Assembly (NCBI RefSeq): GCF_023698535.1
Contig: NZ_JALJCL010000005.1
Location: forward strand, 62,001 to 126,000
Direction: 5' to 3'
From: Halorientalis regularis
GTDB taxonomy: Archaea; Halobacteriota; Halobacteria; Halobacteriales; Haloarculaceae
DNA: 64,000 nt
Positions 24,054-32,296 of this stretch are shown in pieces. The position numbers and the translations under genes are program-made. Every line of letters begins with the position of its first letter. Position 1 is the first letter of the stretch. Below the pieces are notes generated by a model. The model was not told where the DNA came from and did no database searches. It saw only the letters and a program-made list of their open reading frames with translations.

Positions 24054-25148
24054 ATGCAGATCACCGGCGTCGATCAGCACCACCTAGAACACCAGGCCGG
24101 GGGGAGCTTCGAACCGACGTGGATTCCGGGCTACCCGCAGGGCACCCACGAGGTCGAGTTGTTCGAGATCGAGACCGACACCGGGCTGACCGGCTACGGC
24201 GCGATGCCGAGTTTCGCCGGCGGGATGGACTTCTCGGAGCCGTTATCGTACTTCCTGCTCGGCGAGGACCCCCACGACGTGGAGGGGGTCCTCCGGAAAC
24301 TCGACAGCATCAACCTCGTCGGCCCGCGGCCGTGGGGCGTCGAGATCGCGCTGTGGGACATCATCGGCAAAGACGCCGGCAAGCCGATCTACGAACTGCT
24401 CGGGGGATCGGCGAGCGAGATTCCCGTCTACGCGTCGACGGGCGAGGTGATGCCGGCCGAGGAGCGCATCGAGTACGTCGGAGACGTGATCGATGCGGGT
24501 GTGGGCGCGGTCAAACTCCGTGTGACCGAACCGGACCACATCGAGATCGTCCGTGAGGTGCGCGAGGCCTACCCCGACCTGCCGCTGATGGTCGACGCGA
24601 ACAAGGGGTGGGCGGTACGGGTGATGGAACACGAACGCCAGTGGTCGTTCCGGGAGGCTCTGGAGTTCGCCCGCGGGCTGGAGGACGTGGGCGACGTCCG
24701 CTGGTTGGAGGAACCGCTCCCGCGCCACGACTACGAACAGTACGCCCGTCTGCGCGAGGCGACGGACGTGCCCATCGCCGGTGGGGAGTTCAACGACGGT
24801 ATTCACCACTTCCGGGAGTTCGTGAAACAGGGGTCGCTCGACGTGTTGCAACCCGACGCCGCGCTGGCGACGGGGATCAAACGCGCCGACGAGGTGGCGG
24901 CGATGGCCCGTCAGCACGGCCTCGAATACGTGCCACACACCTGGACCAACGGGATCGGGTTCGTCGCGAACCTCCACGTCATGGCCGCCAACGACTCGCC
25001 GTGGTGTGAGTTCCCGATGGAACCGCCGTGGACGCCCGACGTGCGGGACTTCCTGCTCGACGAAACCGTCGATCACGAGGACGGCGTGGTCACCCCGCCC
25101 GAGGGACCGGGGCTGGGGGTCGAGATCGACGATTCGTTGCTGGAGTAA
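24054..25148 (+). CDS. enolase-superfamily enzyme (mandelate racemase/muconate lactonizing type)
   Basis: 364 residues starting MQITGVDQHHLEHQAGG. The barrel domain carries K154-L-R156 at the second strand, D181-A-N183, a Glu in WLEEPLP (about 219), E235 in IAGGEFND and H295 in EYVPHTW. These give the three acidic metal ligands plus Lys and His acid-base residues. The pattern fits acid-sugar dehydratases and related racemases; the substrate cannot be read from sequence. The start at 24054 gives the normal N-terminal capping domain. It stands alone, 83 bases after DUF424. Confidence 0.83.
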   Translation: MQITGVDQHHLEHQAGGSFEPTWIPGYPQGTHEVELFEIETDTGLTGYGAMPSFAGGMDFSEPLSYFLLGEDPHDVEGVLRKLDSINLVGPRPWGVEIALWDIIGKDAGKPIYELLGGSASEIPVYASTGEVMPAEERIEYVGDVIDAGVGAVKLRVTEPDHIEIVREVREAYPDLPLMVDANKGWAVRVMEHERQWSFREALEFARGLEDVGDVRWLEEPLPRHDYEQYARLREATDVPIAGGEFNDGIHHFREFVKQGSLDVLQPDAALATGIKRADEVAAMARQHGLEYVPHTWTNGIGFVANLHVMAANDSPWCEFPMEPPWTPDVRDFLLDETVDHEDGVVTPPEGPGLGVEIDDSLLE

Positions 25149-25231
25149 TGAGAGCGGCGACCGGCGTCACCGATCCGCATGGACGGCAGGGATCGTAACT
25201 GAGAGGAGTCTCCGAAGGTTCTCCCGACGCG

Positions 25232-25648
25232 ATGACCGAGTTCGCGTTCACGACGACAGTGCCGATCCGCTACCGCGACATCGACCCCTGGGACCACGTC
25301 AACAACGCCGTCTTCGCGACCTACATGGAGGAAGCGCGGGGCGAATACCTCGAACGCGCGTTCGACGCCGAGGACCTCGGGACCCGCAACTTCGTGCTGG
25401 CCAACCTCGAACTGGACTACCACGCGCCGATCACCTACGAGGGCGGCGGCGTCGAGGTCGCCGTCCGGGCCGCCGAGATGGGCGAGTCGAGCCTGACGCT
25501 GGCCTACCGGATGGCGAAGGACGGGACCCTCGCGGCGACGGGGGAGACGACACAGGTCTACATGGGCGAGGACGGGACACCGACGGCACTGCCCGCGGCG
25601 TGGCGCGGGGCGATCCGGGCGTTCGAACCGGAACTGGACCAGGCGTAA
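25232..25648 (+). CDS. hotdog-fold acyl-CoA thioesterase (4HBT type)
   Basis: 138 residues. The motif IRYRDIDPWDHVNNAVFATYMEEARGEYLER is the 4-hydroxybenzoyl-CoA thioesterase signature with its catalytic Asp and the helix following it. LANLELDYHAPITYEGG and AYRMAKDGTLAATGETTQVYM complete the hotdog. The family hydrolyses acyl-CoA thioesters in the cytoplasm. The chain-length preference is unknown. Located between the enolase-superfamily enzyme and sufS, with no operon link evident. Confidence 0.87.
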   Translation: MTEFAFTTTVPIRYRDIDPWDHVNNAVFATYMEEARGEYLERAFDAEDLGTRNFVLANLELDYHAPITYEGGGVEVAVRAAEMGESSLTLAYRMAKDGTLAATGETTQVYMGEDGTPTALPAAWRGAIRAFEPELDQA

Positions 25649-25716
25649 CCATTGCTACCTAGCAGTACCTGGCAGGACCGAAGGAGTGTTGGGTCCGGAA
25701 CCCCTCCTAACTGGTA

Positions 25717-26961
25717 ATGGGAACCACTGAATCAGCGCCGCTTTCCGTCGAGGACATCCGGGCGGACTTCCCGATCCTCGAACGGGAGTTCGACGGGACG
25801 CCGCTGGTCTATCTCGACAACGCGGCGACGAGTCAGACGCCCGATCAGGTGGTCGACGCCATCGTCGAGTACTACCGCACCTACAACTCGAACGTCCACC
25901 GCGGCCTCCACCAGCTCTCACAGGAGGCCTCGATCGCCTACGAGGACGCCCACGACCGCGTCGCGGAGTTCATCGGGGCCTCCGGCGAGCGCGAGGAGAT
26001 CGTCTTCACGAAAAACGCCACGGAGTCGATGAACACCGTCGCCTACGCCTGGGGCCTCGAAGAACTGGGGCCGGGCGACGAGATCGTCCTCACGGAGATG
26101 GAACACCACGCGGCGCTGGTCACCTGGCAACAGATCGCCAAGAAGACCGGTGCCTCGGTCCGCTTCATCGAGGTCGACGAGGATGGCTACCTCGACATGG
26201 ACCACGCCCGCGAGTTGATCGGGCCCGACACCGCGATGGTCAGCGTCGTCCACGTCTCGAACACCCTCGGGACCGTGAACCCCGTCTCGGAACTGGCCGA
26301 CCTGGCCCACGAACAGGACGCGCTGATCTTCGTGGACGGGGCCCAGTCGGTCCCGCACATGCCAGTCGACGTCGAGGCAATCGACGCCGACTTCTTCGCC
26401 TTCTCGGGCCACAAGATGTGCGGCCCGACCGGCGTTGGCGTCCTCTACGGCAAGAAGCACCTGCTGGAGGAGATGCAGCCGTACCTCTACGGCGGCATGA
26501 TGATCGAGAAGGTCACCTTCGACGACTCCACGTGGCACGACCTCCCCTGGAAGTTCGAGGCCGGCACGCCCGTCATCGCACAGGGCATCGCCCTCGCGGA
26601 GGCGTGTGACTACCTCGACGAGATCGGCATGGAGAACGTCCACCGCCACGGCGAGGCCCTGGCCGAGTACGCCTACGACAGGCTCTCGGAGTTCGAGGAC
26701 ATCGAGATCCTGGGGCCGGCGGGCGACGACCGCGCCGCCCTGGTCTCGTTCAATCTGGAGAGCGTCCACGCCCACGACGTGTCAGAGATTCTCAACGCCC
26801 ACGGCGTGGCGGTCCGGGCCGGCGACCACTGCACCCAGCCCCTGCACGACAAGCTCGGCGTCGCCGCCTCCGCCCGGGCGTCCTTCTACATCTACAACAC
26901 GCGGGAGGAAGTGGACAAACTCGTGGAGGCGCTGGAGGACGCCCGGGAGCTGTTCGCCTGA
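25717..26961 (+). CDS. sufS: cysteine desulfurase SufS
   Basis: 414 residues, full length for group II cysteine desulfurases. It has VYLDNAATSQTP, EMEHHAALVTWQ, VDGAQSVPHMPVDV, the PLP Lys233 in FSGHKMCGPTG, and the active-site Cys372 in RAGDHCTQPLH. It removes sulfur from cysteine for Fe-S cluster assembly. The scaffold-like SufU gene lies 1.9 kb further on, separated by AzlCD and three smaller genes, so the two Suf genes are near each other but not one operon. Confidence 0.92.
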   Translation: MGTTESAPLSVEDIRADFPILEREFDGTPLVYLDNAATSQTPDQVVDAIVEYYRTYNSNVHRGLHQLSQEASIAYEDAHDRVAEFIGASGEREEIVFTKNATESMNTVAYAWGLEELGPGDEIVLTEMEHHAALVTWQQIAKKTGASVRFIEVDEDGYLDMDHARELIGPDTAMVSVVHVSNTLGTVNPVSELADLAHEQDALIFVDGAQSVPHMPVDVEAIDADFFAFSGHKMCGPTGVGVLYGKKHLLEEMQPYLYGGMMIEKVTFDDSTWHDLPWKFEAGTPVIAQGIALAEACDYLDEIGMENVHRHGEALAEYAYDRLSEFEDIEILGPAGDDRAALVSFNLESVHAHDVSEILNAHGVAVRAGDHCTQPLHDKLGVAASARASFYIYNTREEVDKLVEALEDARELFA

Positions 26962-26997
26962 GCGGCTCCGACGCGACCGATTCGGACGTATTCGGAG

Positions 26998-27219
26998 TTA
27001 CAGCCGCCGGAACTGGAGCGCCGCGTGGGCGAACAACACGACGGCCACCGCGAAGTACGCGACCGGTGGCAGTCGCCAGTCGAGCGCGCCGGTCGAGCGG
27101 CCGACACCGTAGGCCAGCAGTCCGACACCGAGGACGAACACGACTGTCGCCATCGCCCAGCGAACGCCGGAGGCGTCGGTGCCAGAGCGACCGAGCATCG
27201 TTCGGGCCGATGACACCAT
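26998..27219 (-). CDS. small two-span membrane protein
   Basis: 73 residues from ATG 27219: a short basic N-terminus, then VRWAMATVVFVLGVGLLAYGVGRS and PPVAYFAVAVVLFAHAALQF as two membrane helices, ending FRRL. No family is recognised. It is convergent with sufS and follows azlD on the same strand with an 18-base gap, so it could be co-transcribed with azlCD. The hydropathy pattern and compact arrangement support a real gene; its function is unknown. Confidence 0.6.
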   Translation of the reverse strand: MVSSARTMLGRSGTDASGVRWAMATVVFVLGVGLLAYGVGRSTGALDWRLPPVAYFAVAVVLFAHAALQFRRL

Positions 27220-27237
27220 CCGGAATAAGTCGGTCGG

Positions 27238-27579
27238 TCAGAGCGCCGGGAGGACCAGGAATCGGACGAGCCAGAGCGTGCCCATCCCGGCGGCCATGGT
27301 GGCGAAGACGTTCTCCGTACGCCAGGCGACGAGGGCGGCGAGGCCGCCGGCGACGAGTTTGTCGGCCGCGAGGCCGCTGGCCTCGAGCGTGACGAACGCC
27401 GGGAGGACCAGCGCCGCGAGGACGGCCGCAGGGACGTACCGGAGCGGGCGTTCGAGCCGGGGCGGAATCTCGTCGAGGTAGCCAAAGAGCCCGATGAAGG
27501 AGAGGCGGATAGCGAAGGTCAGGACGCCGATGACGAGGATGACGCCCCACACCAGCGGATCGGCGTAGCTAGTGGCCAT
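27238..27579 (-). CDS. azlD: AzlD-type branched-chain amino acid exporter subunit
   Basis: 113 residues with four spans. ILVIGVLTFAIRLSFIGLFGYLDEIPPRLERPLRYVPAAVLAALVLPAF is the AzlD pattern, including the conserved R-x-S and the RYVPAAVL block. AzlD is the small partner of AzlC in exporters of branched-chain amino acids and analogues. Its start overlaps the azlC stop by 11 bases. Together with the liv importer, this gives the window both uptake and efflux functions of this type. Confidence 0.88.
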   Translation of the reverse strand: MATSYADPLVWGVILVIGVLTFAIRLSFIGLFGYLDEIPPRLERPLRYVPAAVLAALVLPAFVTLEASGLAADKLVAGGLAALVAWRTENVFATMAAGMGTLWLVRFLVLPAL

Positions 27580-28267
27580 CGGTGGCGTTCACCTCCATGG
27601 GTCGCTCGGCGAGCAGTCCGGCGACGATGCCGACCGACGCGCCGACCAGCAGGCCGAGGTTGAGCGGGAGGCCGGCACCGGCGACGGCGACGGTCCCGCC
27701 GACGAGGCCGGCGACCGTGGTCGGGCCGTCCTCCATCGCGGGGACCAGGAGGGCCAGAAAGACGAGCGGGACGGCGAACTCCAGCCCCCAGGCGTCGGGG
27801 ACGCCCGTCCCGAGGAGGACGCCGGCGGCGGTGGTGAGCTGCCAGACGACCCACAGCGTGACGGCGACGCCGAGGTAGTAGGCGACGCGGTCGACCGACG
27901 CCTCGGCCCGGTAGCTGGCGATGGAGAGGGCGTAGGCCTGGTCGGTCAGCAGGTAGGCCAGACCGGCCTTGACCCGGGCGGCGAACGTCCGGAAGTAGGG
28001 GGCGATGGAGGCCGAGTACATCAACATGCGGAGGTTGATGACGACGGCGGTGAGGACGACGACCGAGAGCGGCGCGTCCCGGCCGATGAGGTCCAGCGCG
28101 GCCAGCTGGGAGGCCCCGGCGAAGACGATCACCGACATCCCGACGGCCTGCGTGAGGTCGAGACCGGCGTTCGCGGCCGCGATGCCGGCGACGAGTCCGA
28201 ACGGGGCCACGCCGAGCAAGAGCGGGGCGACGTCGCGAACGCCGCGACGGAAGTCTGCGCGGTTCAT
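27569..28267 (-). CDS. azlC: AzlC family branched-chain amino acid exporter subunit
   Basis: 232 residues. APLLLGVAPFGLVAGIAAANAGLDL, MSVIVFAGASQLAALDLIGRDAP, VINLRMLMYSASIAPYFR and LLTDQAYALS are the characteristic AzlC segments. It forms the large membrane subunit of an AzlCD exporter. It begins at ATG 28267, which is divergently spaced from nothing: the next gene on the same strand ends 62 bases upstream. No regulator of the Lrp type is adjacent. Confidence 0.88.
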   Translation of the reverse strand: MNRADFRRGVRDVAPLLLGVAPFGLVAGIAAANAGLDLTQAVGMSVIVFAGASQLAALDLIGRDAPLSVVVLTAVVINLRMLMYSASIAPYFRTFAARVKAGLAYLLTDQAYALSIASYRAEASVDRVAYYLGVAVTLWVVWQLTTAAGVLLGTGVPDAWGLEFAVPLVFLALLVPAMEDGPTTVAGLVGGTVAVAGAGLPLNLGLLVGASVGIVAGLLAERPMEVNATDGH

Positions 28268-28329
28268 GGCTGGGGATACATCTGGGCGTGTTTATCCGTG
28301 ACTATCCTCGCCGGGGCGGCCGAGCGGAG

Positions 28330-28533
28330 TCAGTCGTCGGCGTCGCCGCCGCGGCGCGAGACGACCCACAGGAGGATGAGGATGCCTTCGATACGAGCGG
28401 CGGTGTAGACCCAGGGGCGAAGTTCGACCTCGCTGTCGTCGGTGACGGCGAGATCCATCCAGAAGTCGACGACTTCGCGTGGGGCGAGCAGTTCGGCGAG
28501 ACCCAGCAGGGCCAGCGGGAGTTGGAGTGCCAT
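28330..28533 (-). CDS. small hypothetical membrane protein
   Basis: 67 residues starting MALQLPLALLGLAELLAPREVVDFWMDLAV and ending in a second hydrophobic helix, YTAARIEGILILLWVVSRRGGDADD. There are two predicted membrane segments joined by an acidic loop (TDDSEVELRPW). No named family is recognised. It starts beside hairpin element D and runs toward azlC. The ATG at 28533 is preferred over longer frames, which extend into the hairpins. Confidence 0.6.
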   Translation of the reverse strand: MALQLPLALLGLAELLAPREVVDFWMDLAVTDDSEVELRPWVYTAARIEGILILLWVVSRRGGDADD

Positions 28534-28603
28534 GTGGTCGGCTACGAATGGGGCGGCAAAAACAGTTGACCCAAAGCGAGCGGCCGGGGTGCGGTCGGCG
28601 GTG

Positions 28604-28812
28604 GCACCAGCACAGCAACGGAACTCGCGCACTGCGCGAGTTCCGCTTTTTCGCCACCGAAAGACGCGGAGCGTCTTTCGAGTGCTCACGAGAGCGGAGC
28701 TCTCGTGGCATACCGAAAACCTCCGGTTTTCGTGGACACCCGCTCACTCCGTTCGCGGGAACCACGGTTTTGCCGCGGGGGTCGCCACGCGACCCCCGCG
28801 GGAAAAAGGTGG
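28604..28812 (-). repeat. intergenic hairpin element, copy D (central box interrupted)
   Basis: Read on the minus strand: box I CCACCTTTTT (28812-28803); hairpin with 13-base arms and a 3-base loop (28801-28773); left half of box II GCAAAACCGTGG (28773-28762); an insert with hairpins at 28714-28732, 28687-28707 and 28658-28680; right half GGCGAAAAAGC (28655-28645); hairpin with 11-base arms (28644-28620); end box TGCTGGTGC (28612-28604). All five hairpins have perfect arms and 3-base loops. The element fills most of the gap 28534-28855 between divergent genes. Confidence 0.75.
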
Positions 28813-28855
28813 CTCGGAAGCCTTTTGCGTCGCACTCGTCTATCAATGAGTACCA

Positions 28856-29281
28856 ATGGTCGGCGGCTCCGATATGTACCGACAGCAGATCCTCGATCAC
28901 TACAAGAGCCCGCGCAACTACGGGGAGATGGAGGACCCCACGTTCACACACGTCGGCGAGAACCCGATGTGTGGCGACACCATCGAGATGCAGGTACAAC
29001 TCGACGACGACGAAGAGGCGATCGAGTACGTCGCCTTCCAGGGCGACGGCTGTGCGATCTCGCAGGCCTCGGCGTCGATGCTCTCCGAAAAGCTCCAGGG
29101 GATGACGATCGAGGAACTCCAGGAACTGGACCGTGACGACGTGGTCGACATGCTCGGCGTCGACATCTCACCGATGCGGATCAAGTGCGCCGTTCTGGCC
29201 GAGAAGGTCGCGCAGGACGGCGCGGACATCTACTTCGGCGAACTGGACGTGGACAAGACCACGACCGAAGACGACGACTGA
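28856..29281 (+). CDS. sufU: SufU/NifU-like iron-sulfur assembly protein
   Basis: 141 residues, MVGGSDMYRQQILDHYKSPRNYGEMEDPTF.... The three conserved cysteines are in NPMCGDTIEM, GDGCAISQASASML and RIKCAVLAEK, the SufU/IscU pattern. It accepts sulfur from SufS as a zinc- or cluster-binding partner. The start MVGGSDMYRQ resembles the usual haloarchaeal N-terminus. The last 20 codons are repeated downstream as a non-coding copy (29438-29498). Confidence 0.9.
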   Translation: MVGGSDMYRQQILDHYKSPRNYGEMEDPTFTHVGENPMCGDTIEMQVQLDDDEEAIEYVAFQGDGCAISQASASMLSEKLQGMTIEELQELDRDDVVDMLGVDISPMRIKCAVLAEKVAQDGADIYFGELDVDKTTTEDDD

Positions 29282-29498
29282 GCGGGCAAGCACAGCACCT
29301 TCTCGCGGACGAGTCTGCGAGCATAGCGAGCAGACGATGGCCCGCGAGAAGCAGTTTTATACTAAATTTTGCGACGAGAGGTTCCCGAAGTGAGCACTGC
29401 GAGCGAGGGAACCCGAGGACGTAAAATTTAGGCGCGACATCTACTTCGGCGAACTGGACGTCGAGAAGACCACGACCGAAGACGACGACTGAGCGGCC
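29225..29498. repeat. duplicated 3' end of sufU flanking a nested hairpin segment
   Basis: A 61-base segment ending sufU (29225-29285, GACATCTACTTCGGCGAACT...) is repeated at 29438-29498 with three changes, including codons GTGGACAAG becoming GTCGAGAAG. The 152 bases between hold CTTCTCGCGG/CCGCGAGAAG around GTCTGC/GCAGAC, then CTAAATTTT/AAAATTTAG around GGTTCCC/GGGAACC. The second copy keeps the sufU stop but has no start, so it is not a gene. This accounts for most of the 232-base gap to the kinase gene. Confidence 0.7.
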
Positions 29499-29515
29499 CG
29501 GCGCTGGTTTTCCGG

Positions 29516-30550
29516 TCAGTTCCGGCACGGATAGCGGATCGTGACGGCAGTGCCATCGTCGTCGTTCTCGACGACGGCGACGTGGCCGCCGACGCGTTCG
29601 ACGGCCAGGCGGACCATCCACAGCCCCAGGCCGGTGCCGTGGACGAGCGGGGTGGTCTCGTCGTCGCGCAGGGCCAGCAGTTCGCTCTCGGGGATAGGCG
29701 GGCCGTCGTCGGTGACGGTGAGTTTGACCCAGGGTTCGTCCGGGGGGACACCGACGGTGACGACGACCTCGGGGTCGTCGGCGTCGGCGTGCTGGATGGC
29801 GTTCTCACAGAGTTCCGTCAGGGCGAGTTCGACCTCGGGACGGATGGTGGCCACACCCTCGGAGGGGCGCAGCATGTGGACGTGGGCGTCGGGGTGGCGG
29901 TCGTTGAGGTCGCTCTCGACGCGTTCGAGGACGGTCGTGAGGTCGGTCGGTCGCCAGTCGTCCTCCGGGGAGAGGACCTGCCGGATGCGCTGGACCTTCT
30001 CGACAAGGCGGTCCCAGCGCTCGGCGATGTCGCGGACCTTCCGGGCGGAGTCCTGCTCGGTCTCGTCCAGTGCGTCGGCGAGCAGGCGGGCGTGACTCAA
30101 GACGACGGTCATGTCGTTGCGGAGGTTGTGCCGGAGCAGGCGGTTGAGGACGGTCGCCTGCCGGCGGCGCTGCTCGCGCATCGTGATGTCGACGAACAGA
30201 AACCGGGTGCCGATGACGCCGTCGCCGTCCGTTCGTGGCACTGCACGGACGAGTGTGTGGACGACAGTGCCGTCGGCACACACCAGTTTGCGCCGCTCGG
30301 TGGCCGGGTCGGCGTCGGCCGCCGGTCGCGCGTCGCCGGCTTCGAGTGTCGCCGCCGACTCGGGCGTGTACACGTCCGCGAGCGGCCGCCCCTTCAGCGA
30401 CTCGCGGTCGTAGCCCAGCGTCTCGACGAACCGCTCGTTGCACACGTCGATTACCGCCTGCCCGTCCTCGGTGCGTGTGTGGACGTACATCACCGGCAGG
30501 TCCTCCAGCAGACACTGCCACTCCCCCGCATCATCAGCCCCCTGAGACAT
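29516..30550 (-). CDS. PAS-domain histidine kinase
   Basis: 344 residues from ATG 30550, MSQGADDAGEWQCLLEDLPV. A PAS domain (about residues 15-130: ERFVETLGYDRESLKGRPLADVY, FLFVDITMREQRRR) precedes a HisKA-like helix with LNRLLRHNLRNDMTVVLSHA, where the His in RHNLRND is the phosphoacceptor of the haloarchaeal type. It ends in an HATPase domain (ELCENAIQHAD, VTDDGPPIPESEL, HGTGLGLWMV). It has no membrane span, so it is a cytoplasmic sensor. No response regulator gene is next to it. Confidence 0.87.
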   Translation of the reverse strand: MSQGADDAGEWQCLLEDLPVMYVHTRTEDGQAVIDVCNERFVETLGYDRESLKGRPLADVYTPESAATLEAGDARPAADADPATERRKLVCADGTVVHTLVRAVPRTDGDGVIGTRFLFVDITMREQRRRQATVLNRLLRHNLRNDMTVVLSHARLLADALDETEQDSARKVRDIAERWDRLVEKVQRIRQVLSPEDDWRPTDLTTVLERVESDLNDRHPDAHVHMLRPSEGVATIRPEVELALTELCENAIQHADADDPEVVVTVGVPPDEPWVKLTVTDDGPPIPESELLALRDDETTPLVHGTGLGLWMVRLAVERVGGHVAVVENDDDGTAVTIRYPCRN

Positions 30551-30743
30551 CTTCACGGGTTGTTTTCGATTACTATTATTTGAAACTATCGCGGATTACG
30601 AACCGTGTGCCGCTATTTCCCGTCGTGCTACCCACACTGTGCTCGGCAGTTCGTGTCACATCATCAGAAAATTTCTGGACCGGATCGGCTTTTCCAGACA
30701 CGGGAACGGCGCGTTTTTGCCCGACGGCGGGCTACTGTGTCTC

Positions 30744-31775
30744 ATGCTCGAACTCGACGGCAGGGACGCGGGCGGGGGATTCCTCCGGACCGCGCTGGCG
30801 CTGGCGGCCCTGACCGACCGGGCCGTTCGCGTCGAGAACGTCCGGGGCGACCGGCCGGAACCGGGACTGAAACCCCAGCACGCCGCGGCCGTCGAGGCGG
30901 TGGCGGCGGTCTGTGACGCGACCGTCACCGGGATCGACCTCGGGTCGGAGACCGTCACGTTCGAGCCCGGCGGGCGGCCGGGTGGGTCGGCGTCGGTCAC
31001 GGTCGGGACCGCGGGGAGTGTTACACTCGTGTTCGACACTGTAGTGCCGCTGGCGCTGGCGGCGGACGCGCCGATTCGCCTGTCGGCGACCGGTGGGACG
31101 GACGTTGCGTGGTCGCCGCCGCTCACGACCTACCGCCGCGTGAAACTCCCACTCCTGCGCCGACTGGGCGTCCCGGTCGCGGTCGACGCCACACGACGCG
31201 GCTTCTACCCGGTCGGCGGCGGACGGGCGACGCTCACGCTCGGTCCGGTCGATCCGACACCGCTCGCACTCGGCGAGCGCGGCGACCCCGAAGGCGTCCG
31301 GGTGTACTCGGTGGCGAGTGCGGACCTGGCCGACGCCGACGTGGCAACGCGCCAGGCCGACGCCGCGGTCGACCGGCTGGAAGGTGCGGGCCGGACGGTC
31401 CAGGAGCGACTGGTCGGCTACGTCGAGAGTGACTCGCCGGGGACGGTCTGCACCGTTCGGGCCGACTACGCGAACGGCATCGCGGGGCTGGACGCGCTGG
31501 GCGAGAAGGGCAAGCCGGCCGAGGAAGTCGGACGCGAGCCGGTGGATGCGCTCGATGCCTTCGAGGGCACCGGAGCCGCGGTGGACCGCCATCTGGCGGA
31601 TCAACTGTTGCCGTTCCTGGCGATGGGAGGCGGGGAGGTGACCGTGCCAGCGGTGACCGAGCACGTCGCGTCTGGGGTCGACCTGCTCGCGCGCTTTGGC
31701 TGTGACGTGGCGGTCGAGGAGGGAGCGGCGGGTGGTCGGGTCCGGTTGCGCGGGGACGGACTGGCCGGGAACTGA
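30744..31775 (+). CDS. rtcA: RNA 3'-terminal phosphate cyclase
   Basis: 343 residues starting MLELDGRDAGGGFLRTALALAALTDRAVRVENVRGDRPEPGLKPQHAAAV, the RtcA N-terminus. YPVGGGRATL and the catalytic-His segment RHLADQLLPFLAMGGGEVTV near the C-terminus are both conserved. It converts RNA 3'-phosphates to 2',3'-cyclic phosphates using ATP. Frames upstream of the ATG at 30744 lack codon bias. It pairs functionally, though not in position, with the ThpR-type phosphodiesterase at 17.3 kb. Confidence 0.9.
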   Translation: MLELDGRDAGGGFLRTALALAALTDRAVRVENVRGDRPEPGLKPQHAAAVEAVAAVCDATVTGIDLGSETVTFEPGGRPGGSASVTVGTAGSVTLVFDTVVPLALAADAPIRLSATGGTDVAWSPPLTTYRRVKLPLLRRLGVPVAVDATRRGFYPVGGGRATLTLGPVDPTPLALGERGDPEGVRVYSVASADLADADVATRQADAAVDRLEGAGRTVQERLVGYVESDSPGTVCTVRADYANGIAGLDALGEKGKPAEEVGREPVDALDAFEGTGAAVDRHLADQLLPFLAMGGGEVTVPAVTEHVASGVDLLARFGCDVAVEEGAAGGRVRLRGDGLAGN

Positions 31776-31842
31776 GTGCCGTCGAGCGGTGAGCCTGGAG
31801 TAACTCCTCGTTTTATTCGGCGGGGCGTCCAACTCGGGAGTG

Positions 31843-32232
31843 ATGCCAACGGTCGACCCGCAACCGGACCGGTTTCGCGAACTGATGCTCGACGACGAGC
31901 CGGGGTTCGAGGACGTGCTGACCTGTGTGTTCGACGTCCAGCGCCACGAGGCGCGGACGTATCTGGAACTCGCCGAGCGGCCCGAGAGTACCGTCGCCGA
32001 ACTGGCGGACGTGCTGGACCGGGACCGCTCGAACGTCAACCGGTCGCTGTCGACGCTCCGGGAGAAGGGGCTGGCCAGTCGCAACCGGCGACTGCTGGAC
32101 GACGGCGGGCACGTCTACCAGTACACGGCGACGCCGGTCCCGGAGGCCCGCGAGTTGATGCACGAGACGCTCGACGAGTGGGCGGCCTACGTCCACGAGC
32201 GCATCGACGAGTTCGGCGAAGACGGGGCCTGA
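31843..32232 (+). CDS. winged-helix transcriptional regulator
   Basis: 129 residues from ATG 31843. The N-terminal half is variable; RHEARTYLELAERPESTVAELADVLDRDRSNVNRSLSTLREKGLASRNRR forms a winged helix-turn-helix resembling TrmB/MarR-type haloarchaeal regulators. The C-terminus is helical (EARELMHETLDEWAAYVHERIDEF), probably for dimerisation. A TATA-like TTTTATTC (31811-31818) lies 25-32 bases before the start and favours this ATG over the GTG three bases earlier. It has a single cysteine (LTCVFDV). The targets are unknown; thrC follows 64 bases later. Confidence 0.83.
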   Translation: MPTVDPQPDRFRELMLDDEPGFEDVLTCVFDVQRHEARTYLELAERPESTVAELADVLDRDRSNVNRSLSTLREKGLASRNRRLLDDGGHVYQYTATPVPEARELMHETLDEWAAYVHERIDEFGEDGA

Positions 32233-32296
32233 CGGCCCCGCGAGTCCCGGAGCGAAACCACCCCACTTTTGCGCCGGCGCGCCGTCGTGTCAGGTA

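Noticed and set aside
28604-28812. Hairpin cluster read as an insertion sequence
   Set aside because: No transposase frame, no terminal inverted repeats enclosing the whole segment and no short target duplication were seen.
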